A DNA stretch of 64,000 nt from Chitinophaga japonensis (GTDB lineage: Bacteria; Bacteroidota; Bacteroidia; Chitinophagales; Chitinophagaceae), in NCBI RefSeq assembly GCF_007830125.1, contig NZ_VLLG01000003.1, positions 734,247-798,246 on the forward strand, written 5' to 3'. The notes below the pieces were generated by a model. It made no database searches. It had not been told where the DNA came from and saw only the letters and a list, made by a program, of their open reading frames with translations. Position 1 is the stretch's first letter. Every line of letters begins with the position of its first letter. Positions 17,634-26,203 of this stretch are shown one piece after another. A program made the translations under genes and the position numbers.

Positions 17634-18698
17634 ATGAACATTTATATCCAGGGAACCGGTTGCGTATCACCGCAAGATACTACGGTAGTGGAGCCTTTCC
17701 TGGCAGGTATCAGGGAATACGAGGGCGACCGCCTGAAAGCTGTGGAGCCGGATTACAGGCAGTGGATAGACCTGAAGCTGATCCGCCGCATGGGGCGCGT
17801 GGTAAAAATGGGCATCGCCGCGGCGAAGCTAAGCCTGCAGGAAGCGGGTATCGATATGCCGGACGCTATTGTGACCGGCACCGCCTATGGCTGCCTGGAA
17901 GATACCGGCATTTTCCTGTCCAGGATGGTGGCCCAACAGGAGGAAATGCTGACGCCTACGGCGTTTATCCAGTCCACCCACAATACGGTAGGCGGGCAGA
18001 TCGCGCTGCTGCTGGGCTGCCATGCCTATAACAATACGTTTGTGCACCGCGCGTTCTCTTTCGAAAGCGCATTGCTGGACAGCATGATGCTGCTGCAGGA
18101 GCAGGCCGCCCGGCAGGTATTGGTGGGCGGTGTGGACGAGATCACGGATCACAGCCACCGCATCCTGTCGCGCTTTGGGCTGTACAAGCAGGCGCCGGTA
18201 CGCAATACTGCATTGCTGCAAAGCCATACCGGCGGTACCATTGGGGGGGAAGGCGCAGCCTATTTCATGCTGGGCACGGAAAGAAATGTGCGTACCGTAG
18301 CCAGGATCACCGGCCTGGCCACCATCTATAAACCTGCGGACGAACAGGAAATGGATGCGGCTGTGGAGGCTTTCCTGGCGGCGCATCATTGCAGCAGCGG
18401 GGATATAGACCTGCTGATCAGCGGGCGCAACGGTCATGCGGGGGAGAACAGGCATTTCACGCGCCTGGAACAAAAGTTGTTCCAGGGCTGCGCCGTAGCA
18501 GGCTTCAAGCATTTGTGCGGGGAATATCCTACCGCATCGGCCTTTGCCACCTGGCTGGGGGCACGGATATTGCATGGACAGCAGTTGCCGCAGGGACTTT
18601 TGTTTAGTGGCGCAGCACCGCGGCAACTGGACAGGATATTGATCTATAATTGTTACCAGGGTACCCATCACTCCCTGATCTTATTAGACAGAACATGA
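17634..18698 (+). CDS. Chain-length-factor-like ketosynthase homologue (no active-site Cys)
   Basis: A 354-residue ketosynthase-fold protein. At the nucleophile position it reads VHRAFSFESALLDS, with Phe141 where active enzymes have Cys. The late KxxxGH motif is replaced by KHLCGEYPTASAF, losing the His. Such Cys-less KS homologues act as the beta (chain-length factor) subunit in type II systems, forming a heterodimer with the Cys-bearing KS. It follows the ACP 2/KS pair, which supports an ApeC-like role that sets polyene length. The spacer before it is a TTAATAATTA palindrome. Its stop overlaps the next ATG. Confidence 0.82.
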   Translation: MNIYIQGTGCVSPQDTTVVEPFLAGIREYEGDRLKAVEPDYRQWIDLKLIRRMGRVVKMGIAAAKLSLQEAGIDMPDAIVTGTAYGCLEDTGIFLSRMVAQQEEMLTPTAFIQSTHNTVGGQIALLLGCHAYNNTFVHRAFSFESALLDSMMLLQEQAARQVLVGGVDEITDHSHRILSRFGLYKQAPVRNTALLQSHTGGTIGGEGAAYFMLGTERNVRTVARITGLATIYKPADEQEMDAAVEAFLAAHHCSSGDIDLLISGRNGHAGENRHFTRLEQKLFQGCAVAGFKHLCGEYPTASAFATWLGARILHGQQLPQGLLFSGAAPRQLDRILIYNCYQGTHHSLILLDRT

Positions 18699-19468
18699 CC
18701 TACCGCCTCACAAATATCATCACCTTTGCGCTGCTGGCAGTTCTGCTGGCGCTGCATAATTTCTGGCAGCCCCTGTCATGGTGGATATTTGTGTTGTTGC
18801 TGATACTGTATGTGGCGGTACTGGCCTGGGGATCGGTGAACATTGCTGCAGGCTTTTACATGCCGGTTACCTGCCAGGTGCGCACGCAGGAAAAGGTAGT
18901 AGCGCTTACTTTTGACGATGGTCCGCTGCCGGCTTTTACGCCGCAGTTGCTGGACATCCTGCAGGAGCGCCAGGCGCCGGCCGCTTTTTTCTGTATCGGC
19001 CATCATGTAGCGCAGCAGGAGGCCCTGCTGCAGCGCGTGCATGCGGAGGGTCACCTGGTAGGCAATCACAGCTATTCCCATCATTTCTGGTTCGATCTTT
19101 TCGGGGCGGACCGTATGCTGGAGGAGCTGCGCCGTACGGATGCCTGCATAGCGCAGGTGACGGGGCAGCGGCCGCATTTCTTTCGCCCGCCTTACGGGGT
19201 TACCAATCCCAACCTGCGCAGGGCCGTAATGCGGGGCGGCTATTTCCCGCTGGGCTGGAGCATCCGCTCGCTGGACACCGTGGCTGCGGGAGAGGAGCAA
19301 CTGCTGCACCGCATCACCACGCACCTGCATCCCGGCGCCATTATCCTGCTGCACGACAGCCGGGAGATCACCGTAAAGATACTGCCGGCGCTGATCGATC
19401 ATATTCGCAGCAGCGGGTACCGGATAGAAAGAATTGATAAAATGTTAAACATACCTGCTTATGCGTAG
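18695..19468 (+). CDS. Polysaccharide deacetylase family protein (NodB domain)
   Basis: A 257-residue protein with two N-terminal hydrophobic segments and a NodB domain facing the periplasm. Motif 1 is TFDDG at residues 72-76, motif 2 is HSYSH with metal ligands His125 and His129, and motif 3 is FFRPPYG. All catalytic positions are present, so it should be an active CE4-type amide or ester deacetylase. I chose the ATG at 18695, which overlaps the upstream stop; the longer frame adds only out-of-frame KS-like sequence. Its role in a pigment cluster is not obvious. It may deacylate a glycan or lipid that anchors the pigment. Confidence 0.85.
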   Translation: MTYRLTNIITFALLAVLLALHNFWQPLSWWIFVLLLILYVAVLAWGSVNIAAGFYMPVTCQVRTQEKVVALTFDDGPLPAFTPQLLDILQERQAPAAFFCIGHHVAQQEALLQRVHAEGHLVGNHSYSHHFWFDLFGADRMLEELRRTDACIAQVTGQRPHFFRPPYGVTNPNLRRAVMRGGYFPLGWSIRSLDTVAAGEEQLLHRITTHLHPGAIILLHDSREITVKILPALIDHIRSSGYRIERIDKMLNIPAYA

Positions 19469-20093
19469 ATGGATGTTTTTGTTATGTTGCTGCTGTGTGA
19501 TGCAGGCATATGCGCAAACCGGCGGATTTAAACCGGTGGCCAACCTGGAAGCGTTCAAACAGCAGTTTGCCAAAGCAGCGCAAAATACACAGTCCATACA
19601 GGCCGATTTTGTGCAGGAGAAACACCTGAGCATGCTGTCGGACAAGATCGTTTCCAAAGGAAAATTCTGGTTCAGGAAAGAGAACAAGGTGCGCATGGAA
19701 TACCAGCAGCCCTCCTATTACCTGATGATCATGAATGGTAAGAATATCATTACCAGGGACGGGCAGCGGCAGAACCGGGTGAATACCGCGGGCAACAAGC
19801 TGTTTGAGCAGATCAACCGCATTACCGTGGATTGTGTGCGCGGTAACGTGCTGAACAATCCTGACTTTAAAGCTGCCGTGCTGGAGAACGCGCAGCACTA
19901 CCGCCTGGACCTGACGCCGGTGTCCAAAGCGCTGCAGCAGTATTTTAAAACGATACAGTTGCTGGTGGACAAGCAGGATTATTCCGTATCCCGGATCATT
20001 ATGCTGGAACCTGGCGGCGATCATACCACTATCAGCTTTTTACACAAACAAATGAATGTGGATATTCCTGATGCGGTATTTACGGCCAAATAA
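19461..20093 (+). CDS. LolA-like outer-membrane lipoprotein carrier
   Basis: A 210-residue secreted protein with a signal peptide (core MFLLCCCCVMQAYAQ). The mature part matches LolA: NTQSIQADFVQEKHLSML, then KGKFWFRKENKVRMEYQQP and an alternating beta pattern. LolA proteins carry lipidated cargo through the periplasm in a hydrophobic cavity. Inside an aryl polyene cluster, with an MMPL transporter and a lipoprotein next to it, it probably shuttles the hydrophobic pigment lipid to the outer membrane. It overlaps the deacetylase gene by 8 nt. A general LolA role is less likely, since a housekeeping copy is expected elsewhere. Confidence 0.88.
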   Translation: MRRWMFLLCCCCVMQAYAQTGGFKPVANLEAFKQQFAKAAQNTQSIQADFVQEKHLSMLSDKIVSKGKFWFRKENKVRMEYQQPSYYLMIMNGKNIITRDGQRQNRVNTAGNKLFEQINRITVDCVRGNVLNNPDFKAAVLENAQHYRLDLTPVSKALQQYFKTIQLLVDKQDYSVSRIIMLEPGGDHTTISFLHKQMNVDIPDAVFTAK

Positions 20094-20703
20094 ATACAGT
20101 TGGCTTGTATGCATGGGCTGCCTGCTGGCCGGCTGTTCCTCCGCTTACCGCGGGTTGCAGCGCAGCGCCGGCGATGTGGCCTGCATACGGCAGTTCCGGC
20201 CGCAGTTCAGCAACACGCTGTACAGCACCCAGGTGGATGTGCTGCAACATCACCTGAGCGGGCTGCTGTTCTTCAAGCAGATGCCGGACAGCAGCCTCCG
20301 GGTAGTATTTGCGAACGAGATGGGATTCAAGTTCTTCGATTTTGAGTTTACCAGGGACGGCGGTTTTGTAAAGCATTACATGCTGCCCAAAATGGATAAA
20401 AAAGCAGTGGTGAAGACCCTGCGCAATGATTTTGAGCTGGTGTTGCTGCGGCCATCGCTGCAGCAGGCGTATGTGCTGGAGGACGGCAGCCACCGGTATA
20501 TCACCGTGCCCACGGCCAAAGGCAATAACTATTACGTGACAGACACGGCCTGCGCCCGGCTGGAGCGGATAGAAAAGGCATCCAAACGGAAGCCGGTGGT
20601 AAAGGTGTGGATGCGTCATTACCGGGAAGGAGTGCCGGATACCATCCGCATACAGCATCAGAACTTTAAGTTTAATATTTCACTACAACGTGTAGCACAA
20701 TGA
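20071..20703 (+). CDS. Lipoprotein of unknown family, LolA-linked
   Basis: A 210-residue protein with a lipoprotein signal, LVCMGCLLAGCSS, where the Cys after LLAG is the lipidation site. An ATG at 20056 would add five residues, but 20071 gives a more usual signal peptide. The gene overlaps the LolA gene by 23 nt. The body (VVFANEMGFKFFDFEFTRDG and downstream charged strands) has no motif I can name. By position it may act as the outer-membrane receptor for the LolA cargo, as LolB does in proteobacteria, but I see no diagnostic LolB motif. The stop overlaps the next ATG. Confidence 0.72.
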   Translation: MRYLRPNKYSWLVCMGCLLAGCSSAYRGLQRSAGDVACIRQFRPQFSNTLYSTQVDVLQHHLSGLLFFKQMPDSSLRVVFANEMGFKFFDFEFTRDGGFVKHYMLPKMDKKAVVKTLRNDFELVLLRPSLQQAYVLEDGSHRYITVPTAKGNNYYVTDTACARLERIEKASKRKPVVKVWMRHYREGVPDTIRIQHQNFKFNISLQRVAQ

Positions 20704-21074
20704 TGTTGGCAGGAAATTTTTATACCATTGTAGCATCGGAGCAAACGCCGGAAACGTTTACCGTATCGCTGGCGTTGAATGCCGCGCATCCCATTTTTGA
20801 AGGGCACTTCCCCGGGCAGCCGGTAGTGCCGGGCGTTTGCATGATGCAAACCATACAGGAGCTGCTGGAACAGTGCCTGCAGCGCAGGCTGCTGCTGCAG
20901 AAAGCCGCCAATATGAAGTTCATGACCATGATAAACCCGGTGGCGCAGCCGCAGGTGAGCGTAACGCTGCAATACGCGCTGCAGGATGGCGGCCTGGTAA
21001 AGACCAGCGCCGTGATCAGAAGCGGGCAAACGGTATTCATGAAATTCCAGGGCACCTTCAGGATCAGTGGTTAG
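20700..21074 (+). CDS. Hotdog-fold dehydratase-like protein (ApeI-like)
   Basis: A 124-residue FabZ-like hotdog protein. The loop HPIFEGHFPGQPVVPGV is a clear FabZ match, with His36 as the catalytic His. Fourteen residues later, exactly the FabZ spacing, the acidic partner is Gln50 (PGVCMMQ in place of PGVLILE). It thus has the His half of the dyad only, complementary to the 10221 protein. In FabZ and FabA the two residues come from different subunits, so a heterodimer could rebuild one full site. It overlaps the lipoprotein stop by 4 nt and is followed by a glycosyltransferase. Confidence 0.82.
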   Translation: MMLAGNFYTIVASEQTPETFTVSLALNAAHPIFEGHFPGQPVVPGVCMMQTIQELLEQCLQRRLLLQKAANMKFMTMINPVAQPQVSVTLQYALQDGGLVKTSAVIRSGQTVFMKFQGTFRISG

Positions 21075-21101
21075 TTGTTACCCGCCGGCACCACAACATA
21101 T

Positions 21102-22271
21102 ATGGCAAACGAAATACGCAACATAGCAGTACTGGTTCCTACCTACAACAACGCCGCTACACTGGGGCAGGTGTTGCAGGACGTGCTGTCTCATACACAG
21201 CATGTCATTGTGGTCAATGACGGCAGTACGGACCATACTGCGGAGGTGCTGGACCAATATCCCACCGTGCAGCGCGTGGAGTATGCGCCCAACCGGGGCA
21301 AAGGCATAGCGCTGCGCCGCGGCTTTGCCTATGCGCTGCAGCAGGGCTACACGCATGTGATCACCATGGATGCGGACGGGCAGCATTTTGCCGCGGACCT
21401 GCCCGCTTTCCTGGACCGGCTGGAGGAGGGTGGGGACGCCATCATTATCGGTGCGCGTAACCTGCAGCAGGAGAACATGCCGGGCAAGAATACCTTCGCC
21501 AACCGCTTTTCCAATTTCTGGTTCTATGTAGAAACCGGCCTGAAGGCCCCGGATACCCAGTCCGGCTACCGCCTGTACCCGCTGCTGCTCATGGAGCGTA
21601 TCCGCTTCTGGTGCACCCGCTACGAGTTTGAGGTGGAAGTGCTGGTGCGCAGCGCCTGGAAGGGGATCAGGATAGACTGGGTGCCGGTGCAGGTATATTA
21701 TCCTCCGGCGGAGGAAAGGGTATCGCATTTCCGCCCCTTCCGGGATTTTTCCCGCATCAGCGTACTGAATACGGTGCTGGTGCTGATCACCTTCCTGTAC
21801 ATCAAGCCGCGCGACTTCATCCGTTTTATCCTGAAAAGGGAAACCTGGATATGGTTGTGGAAGGAAGTGCTGCTGAACCCCCGGGAGTCCAACGGGAAAA
21901 AGGCCCTGTCCGTAGGCTTCGGCGTGTTCATGGGCATTGTGCCCATCTGGGGTTTCCAGATGCTGGTAGCATTGCTGCTGGCCAGCCTGATGCGGCTGAA
22001 CAAGGCCCTGGTGCTGATTGCCGCCAACATCAGCATACCGCCCATGATCCCGCTGATCATCTTCGGCAGCTTTTTGATGGGCCGGGTATGGATGGGCACA
22101 GACGCCACTTTCCTGGTGTTCAGCAAGGATATTACGCAGGAAGCGGTGCAGCGTAATGTGCTGCAGTACCTCTACGGCAGTGTGACGCTGGCGGTAATAG
22201 CAGGGCTCACAGCGCTGCTGGTGACCTATATATTGTTAATGATATTCAGAAAGCCAAGAATTAATGGGTAA
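21102..22271 (+). CDS. GT2 glycosyltransferase with C-terminal DUF2062 membrane domain
   Basis: A 389-residue two-domain protein. The N-terminal GT-A fold of family 2 shows VPTYNNAATLGQVLQ, VVNDGSTDHT and MDADGQHF, whose DAD is the sugar-nucleotide/metal motif. The C-terminal part, about residues 265-389, is a DUF2062 membrane domain (VGFGVFMGIVPIWGFQML). I use the ATG at 21102, since a TTG at 21075 would extend into the spacer. It probably adds a sugar to a polyprenyl or pigment-linked lipid at the inner membrane. It overlaps the large fusion gene by 8 nt. Confidence 0.88.
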   Translation: MANEIRNIAVLVPTYNNAATLGQVLQDVLSHTQHVIVVNDGSTDHTAEVLDQYPTVQRVEYAPNRGKGIALRRGFAYALQQGYTHVITMDADGQHFAADLPAFLDRLEEGGDAIIIGARNLQQENMPGKNTFANRFSNFWFYVETGLKAPDTQSGYRLYPLLLMERIRFWCTRYEFEVEVLVRSAWKGIRIDWVPVQVYYPPAEERVSHFRPFRDFSRISVLNTVLVLITFLYIKPRDFIRFILKRETWIWLWKEVLLNPRESNGKKALSVGFGVFMGIVPIWGFQMLVALLLASLMRLNKALVLIAANISIPPMIPLIIFGSFLMGRVWMGTDATFLVFSKDITQEAVQRNVLQYLYGSVTLAVIAGLTALLVTYILLMIFRKPRING

Positions 22272-25200
22272 TTTCTTCGTAAGCATTTACAATTTCTTTG
22301 CCGCGCGCAAAGCCTGGCTGTGGACCTGCGCCATTGCCTGCTTTGCGCTGGCGGCGGTGCTGGCTGCGCGCATACAGCTCGAAGAAGATATTACCCGTAT
22401 ACTGCCCCGGGACAAAACGCTGGACAAGCTGCAGCAGGTGTTCAGCGATTCCCGCTTTGCGGACAAGCTGGTGCTGATCATTGCACAGGAAGATACCACT
22501 GCTGCGGCACAGCCGGACAGCCTTACCCGGTTTGCCGCTGAACTGGGGCTTACCCTGGCGGAAAATGAATCGCTGTCGCCCTACATCAAAGCGGTGCAGG
22601 AAAAAGTGCAGGACAGCATGATGATGCACCTGGTGCAAACTGTGCAGAATCACCTGCCCCTGTTCCTGGAAGAAGAAGATTACAAGACCATTGATTCCCT
22701 GGTAGCGCCGCAACGCCTGCGGCAAACGCTGGAAAATAATTATCATACGCTGATCTCCCCGGCAGGACTGGTGCTGAAGAAAATGATACAGGCAGACCCG
22801 GTGGGGATGTCGTGGATAGGCGTTCAGCAACTGCAGCAGCTACAACTGGATGAGCAGTACGAGCTGTACGACGGGTACATTATGACCAGGGACCACCGCC
22901 ATTTGCTCATGTTCGTTACCCCGGCTTATCCGCCGAACGCCACCGGTAAGAATGCCCGTTTCCTGGAGCTGTTACAGGCATCGCTGGACAGCCTGCAGCA
23001 ACATCATCCTGCTACGGAGGCCTTTTATTTCGGCGCTACGGCCGTATCTGTGGGCAATGCGCAGCAATTGCGGCAGGATACACTGTTTACGCAGGGCATT
23101 ACCGTGGTGCTGCTGATCGTGCTGATCGCGGTTTTCTTCCGGAAGAAACGCGCGCCCCTGCTGGTGATGCTGCCGGTGGTATTTGGCGCGCTGTTCTCGC
23201 TGGCCTGCATATACGTGATCAAGGGCCGCATTTCGGTGATTGCGCTGGGTGCAGGCGCGGTGGTGCTGGGCATTGCAGTGAATTATTCCCTGCACGTATT
23301 CAACCACTACCGCCACCTGGGCAATATCCGTGAGACCATCCGCGAGCTGGCCACGCCCATGACCATTGGCAGCTTTACCACGGTGGGCGGTTTCCTGTGC
23401 CTGCAGTTTGTGCAGTCGCCCATGCTGAAGGATGTGGGCCTGTTTGCCGCCCTCAGCCTGGTAGGCGCTGCCCTGTTCTCCCTTATATTTTTACCGCACT
23501 GGATCACATCCGCGCAGCCGCATATCCACACGTCCGTGCACCGGCGCACCTGGCTGGACAAGCTGGCCGCTTACCGCCCGGAGAAGAATAAATACCTGGT
23601 GATCGGCATCCTGCTGCTGACCGTATTGTTCTGCTTCACTGCCGGGAAGGTGGGTTTCGAGAGTGATATGATGCGGCTGAATTTCATGCGCCCGGAACTG
23701 AAAGCGGCGGAATCCCGGCTCAATCACCTCAACGCTTATACGGCGCAGTCCGTATACGTGGTAACGGAGGGCCGTACCCTGGAAGACGCGCTGCGGGAAA
23801 ACGAGCGCATGCTGCCGGTATTGCAGCAACTGGAGCAGCAGGGCATTGTGAAGCGGCATGCCGGCGTAGGGGGACTGGTGTTGTCCGAACAGGCGCAGCG
23901 GGCCCGTATCGCGCGCTGGAACCGGTACTGGACAGCAGAGAAGAAACAGCAGCTTATCGCCACCCTGCAGCAGCAGGGGCCGCAGTCAGGCTTCAGCGCC
24001 TCCGCGTTCACGCCCTTTGCGGAATGGCTGCAGCAGGATTTTACCGTAATGCCCGCCGCCGTGCAGCAGCAACTGCTGGCGGGCGCTCCCGGCGATTACA
24101 TCACCCGGAAGCAGGACCAGGTATCACTGGTAACCCTGCTGAAAGTGGGCGAAGGGCAAAAGCAGGCCGTGTATGACGCGCTGGCCTCCCGGCCGCATAC
24201 CACCGTACTGGACAAGCAATATGCCGCTAACCGCCTGGCCGTGGTGATACGCAATGAATTCAACAGCATTGCCTGGATGACCTCCCTGCTGGTGTTCTTT
24301 GCCCTGCTGCTGTCCTACGGCCGTATAGAGCTGGCGCTGATCACCTTTATTCCCATGCTCATCAGTTGGATATGGATACTGGGCATCATGGGCATGTTTG
24401 GCATCCGGTTCAATATCGTGAACATCATTCTCAGCACTTTTATTTTCGGGCTGGGCGATGATTACAGCATCTTTACGATGGACGGCCTGCTGCAGCAGTA
24501 CCGCTCCGGCAAAGCGCAACTGCCTTCTTTCCGCTCTTCCATCTTTTTCTCCGCCATTACCACCATGCTGGGCCTGGGCGTGCTGATATTTGCAAAGCAT
24601 CCCTCCCTGCGTTCCATTGCGCTGATCTCCATTATTGGCATAGGCTGCGTGGTAGTGATATCGCAGGTGCTGATACCCTGGCTGTTCAACTGGCTGATCA
24701 CGAACCGGGTGCGCAAAGGCTACGCGCCCTGGACGGCCAGCGGCTGGACGCTGTCCGTGATCGCCTTTACCTATTTTACCCTGGGCAGCTTTTTACTGAC
24801 GGCCGTGGGCTTTGTATTGATCCGGCTGAACCCTTTCAACAAGCAAAAAGGAAAATACCTGTACCATGTGTGCCTGTCCTGGTTTACCTGGTCGCAGTTG
24901 CACATCATGGGCAATATTAAAAAACGGGTGGTCAATCCCCTGAAGGAAACACTGGAGAAGCCTGCTGTCATTATCAGCAACCACCAGTCCTTCCTGGACA
25001 TCCTCATCTCCGTTTCCCTGAACCCTAAAGTTATTTTACTGACCAATGAATGGGTGTGGCGCTCGCCGGTATTCGGCGCAGTGGTGCGGCTGGCGGAGTA
25101 CTACCCGGTGGCGGAAGGCGTGGAAGCCAGTGTAGACAAACTGCGCGGTATGGTGGAGCAGGGCTATTCCATCGTGATCTACCCCGAAGGCACCCGCTCT

Positions 25201-26130
25201 CCCGACCCGGTGATCAAACGCTTTCATAAAGGCGCTTTTTACCTGGCGGAGCAACTGGGGCTGGACATACTGCCGGTGCTCATCCACGGCACGGCCTACA
25301 ATATGAGCAAGGGCGATTTTCTGCTGAAGAACGGCACCATCACGGCTAAATACCTGCCCCGCATACACCCGCAGGATGCGGATTGGGGAGAGGGCTATGC
25401 AGCCCGCACCAAAAAGATCAGCCGTTATTTCAGGCAGCAGTATGAAGCGCTGCGGCAGGAGCTGGAAACACCGGCCTATTTCCGCGAGCAACTGATCTAC
25501 AATTACATTTATAAAGGACCGGTACTGGAGTGGTACATGCGCATTAAAACCCGCCTGGAGAAAAACTATGCGCTGTTTCACTGCCTCTTGCCGGAAAAGG
25601 GGCGGATCATGGATATTGGCTGCGGTTACGGCTTTATGTCCTACATGCTGCACTTCCTGGCTGTGGAACGTATTATCACGGGCGTGGATTATGACGAGGA
25701 CAAGATCGCTGCCGCGCAGCATTGTTACCTGAAGAATGACAAGCTGGATTTTGTGCATGCGGACATTGTCAACTATACTTTCGGAAAGCAGGATGCCTTT
25801 ATCATCAGCGATGTGCTACATTACCTGCAGCCGGAAGAGCAGGCGCAACTGCTGCAGCGCTGCCTGGACCAGTTGGAGCCCGGCGGCGTGATCGTGGTGC
25901 GCGACGGGGATGCCGGGCTGGATAAAAGGCACCAGGGCACGCGTCTTACGGAATTTTTCAGCACCCGGGTGCTGGGCTTCAACAAAACCAAACAGCAATT
26001 GTCCTTCTTCTCCGCTGCCCGGTTGCGGCAGTTGGTAACGGACATGGGCGCCAGCCTGGAGGAGATTGATCAGACGAAGTATACATCGAATGTAGTATAT
26101 GTGATCAGTAAGAGCAAAGTGGAAGTATGA
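22264..26130 (+). CDS. Trifunctional MMPL transporter / lysophospholipid acyltransferase / SAM methyltransferase fusion
   Basis: A single 1288-codon frame without interruption. Residues 1 to about 830 form an RND/MMPL exporter, with two periplasmic loops and two membrane bundles (for example GLGDDYSIFTMDGLL in the second). About residues 880-1080 are a PlsC-like acyltransferase, with HX4D in NHQSFLD near 907 and YPEGTRS near 975. From about 1110 comes a class I methyltransferase (MDIGCGYGF, GVDYDEDKI, LEPGGVIVVRDGD). This suggests that acylation, methylation and export of a polyene lipid are physically linked. The domain order is known from other Bacteroidota pigment loci. The last codons enter a palindromic spacer. 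Confidence 0.92.
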   Translation: MGNFFVSIYNFFAARKAWLWTCAIACFALAAVLAARIQLEEDITRILPRDKTLDKLQQVFSDSRFADKLVLIIAQEDTTAAAQPDSLTRFAAELGLTLAENESLSPYIKAVQEKVQDSMMMHLVQTVQNHLPLFLEEEDYKTIDSLVAPQRLRQTLENNYHTLISPAGLVLKKMIQADPVGMSWIGVQQLQQLQLDEQYELYDGYIMTRDHRHLLMFVTPAYPPNATGKNARFLELLQASLDSLQQHHPATEAFYFGATAVSVGNAQQLRQDTLFTQGITVVLLIVLIAVFFRKKRAPLLVMLPVVFGALFSLACIYVIKGRISVIALGAGAVVLGIAVNYSLHVFNHYRHLGNIRETIRELATPMTIGSFTTVGGFLCLQFVQSPMLKDVGLFAALSLVGAALFSLIFLPHWITSAQPHIHTSVHRRTWLDKLAAYRPEKNKYLVIGILLLTVLFCFTAGKVGFESDMMRLNFMRPELKAAESRLNHLNAYTAQSVYVVTEGRTLEDALRENERMLPVLQQLEQQGIVKRHAGVGGLVLSEQAQRARIARWNRYWTAEKKQQLIATLQQQGPQSGFSASAFTPFAEWLQQDFTVMPAAVQQQLLAGAPGDYITRKQDQVSLVTLLKVGEGQKQAVYDALASRPHTTVLDKQYAANRLAVVIRNEFNSIAWMTSLLVFFALLLSYGRIELALITFIPMLISWIWILGIMGMFGIRFNIVNIILSTFIFGLGDDYSIFTMDGLLQQYRSGKAQLPSFRSSIFFSAITTMLGLGVLIFAKHPSLRSIALISIIGIGCVVVISQVLIPWLFNWLITNRVRKGYAPWTASGWTLSVIAFTYFTLGSFLLTAVGFVLIRLNPFNKQKGKYLYHVCLSWFTWSQLHIMGNIKKRVVNPLKETLEKPAVIISNHQSFLDILISVSLNPKVILLTNEWVWRSPVFGAVVRLAEYYPVAEGVEASVDKLRGMVEQGYSIVIYPEGTRSPDPVIKRFHKGAFYLAEQLGLDILPVLIHGTAYNMSKGDFLLKNGTITAKYLPRIHPQDADWGEGYAARTKKISRYFRQQYEALRQELETPAYFREQLIYNYIYKGPVLEWYMRIKTRLEKNYALFHCLLPEKGRIMDIGCGYGFMSYMLHFLAVERIITGVDYDEDKIAAAQHCYLKNDKLDFVHADIVNYTFGKQDAFIISDVLHYLQPEEQAQLLQRCLDQLEPGGVIVVRDGDAGLDKRHQGTRLTEFFSTRVLGFNKTKQQLSFFSAARLRQLVTDMGASLEEIDQTKYTSNVVYVISKSKVEV

Positions 26131-26196
26131 GGTAGGATATCAAAAGCAAGACTCTTCCTACTTCATACATCGTACATCTTACTTCCTGCTTCAAAT
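26125..26196. repeat. Quasi-palindromic spacer with GGTAGGA/TCCTACTTC words
   Basis: GTATGAGGTAGGA (26125-26137, containing the TGA stop of the fusion gene) pairs with TCCTACTTCATAC (26156-26168) with one mismatch. Related words CTTACTTC and CTGCTTC follow to 26193. It fills the 73-bp spacer before the desaturase-like gene. Confidence 0.7.
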
Positions 26197-26203
26197 ACAC
26201 ATT

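Noticed and set aside
22264..26130. Three separate genes (exporter, acyltransferase, methyltransferase)
   Set aside because: There is no stop codon or spacer between the domains, and the linkers are short and in frame, so one fusion protein is the simpler reading.
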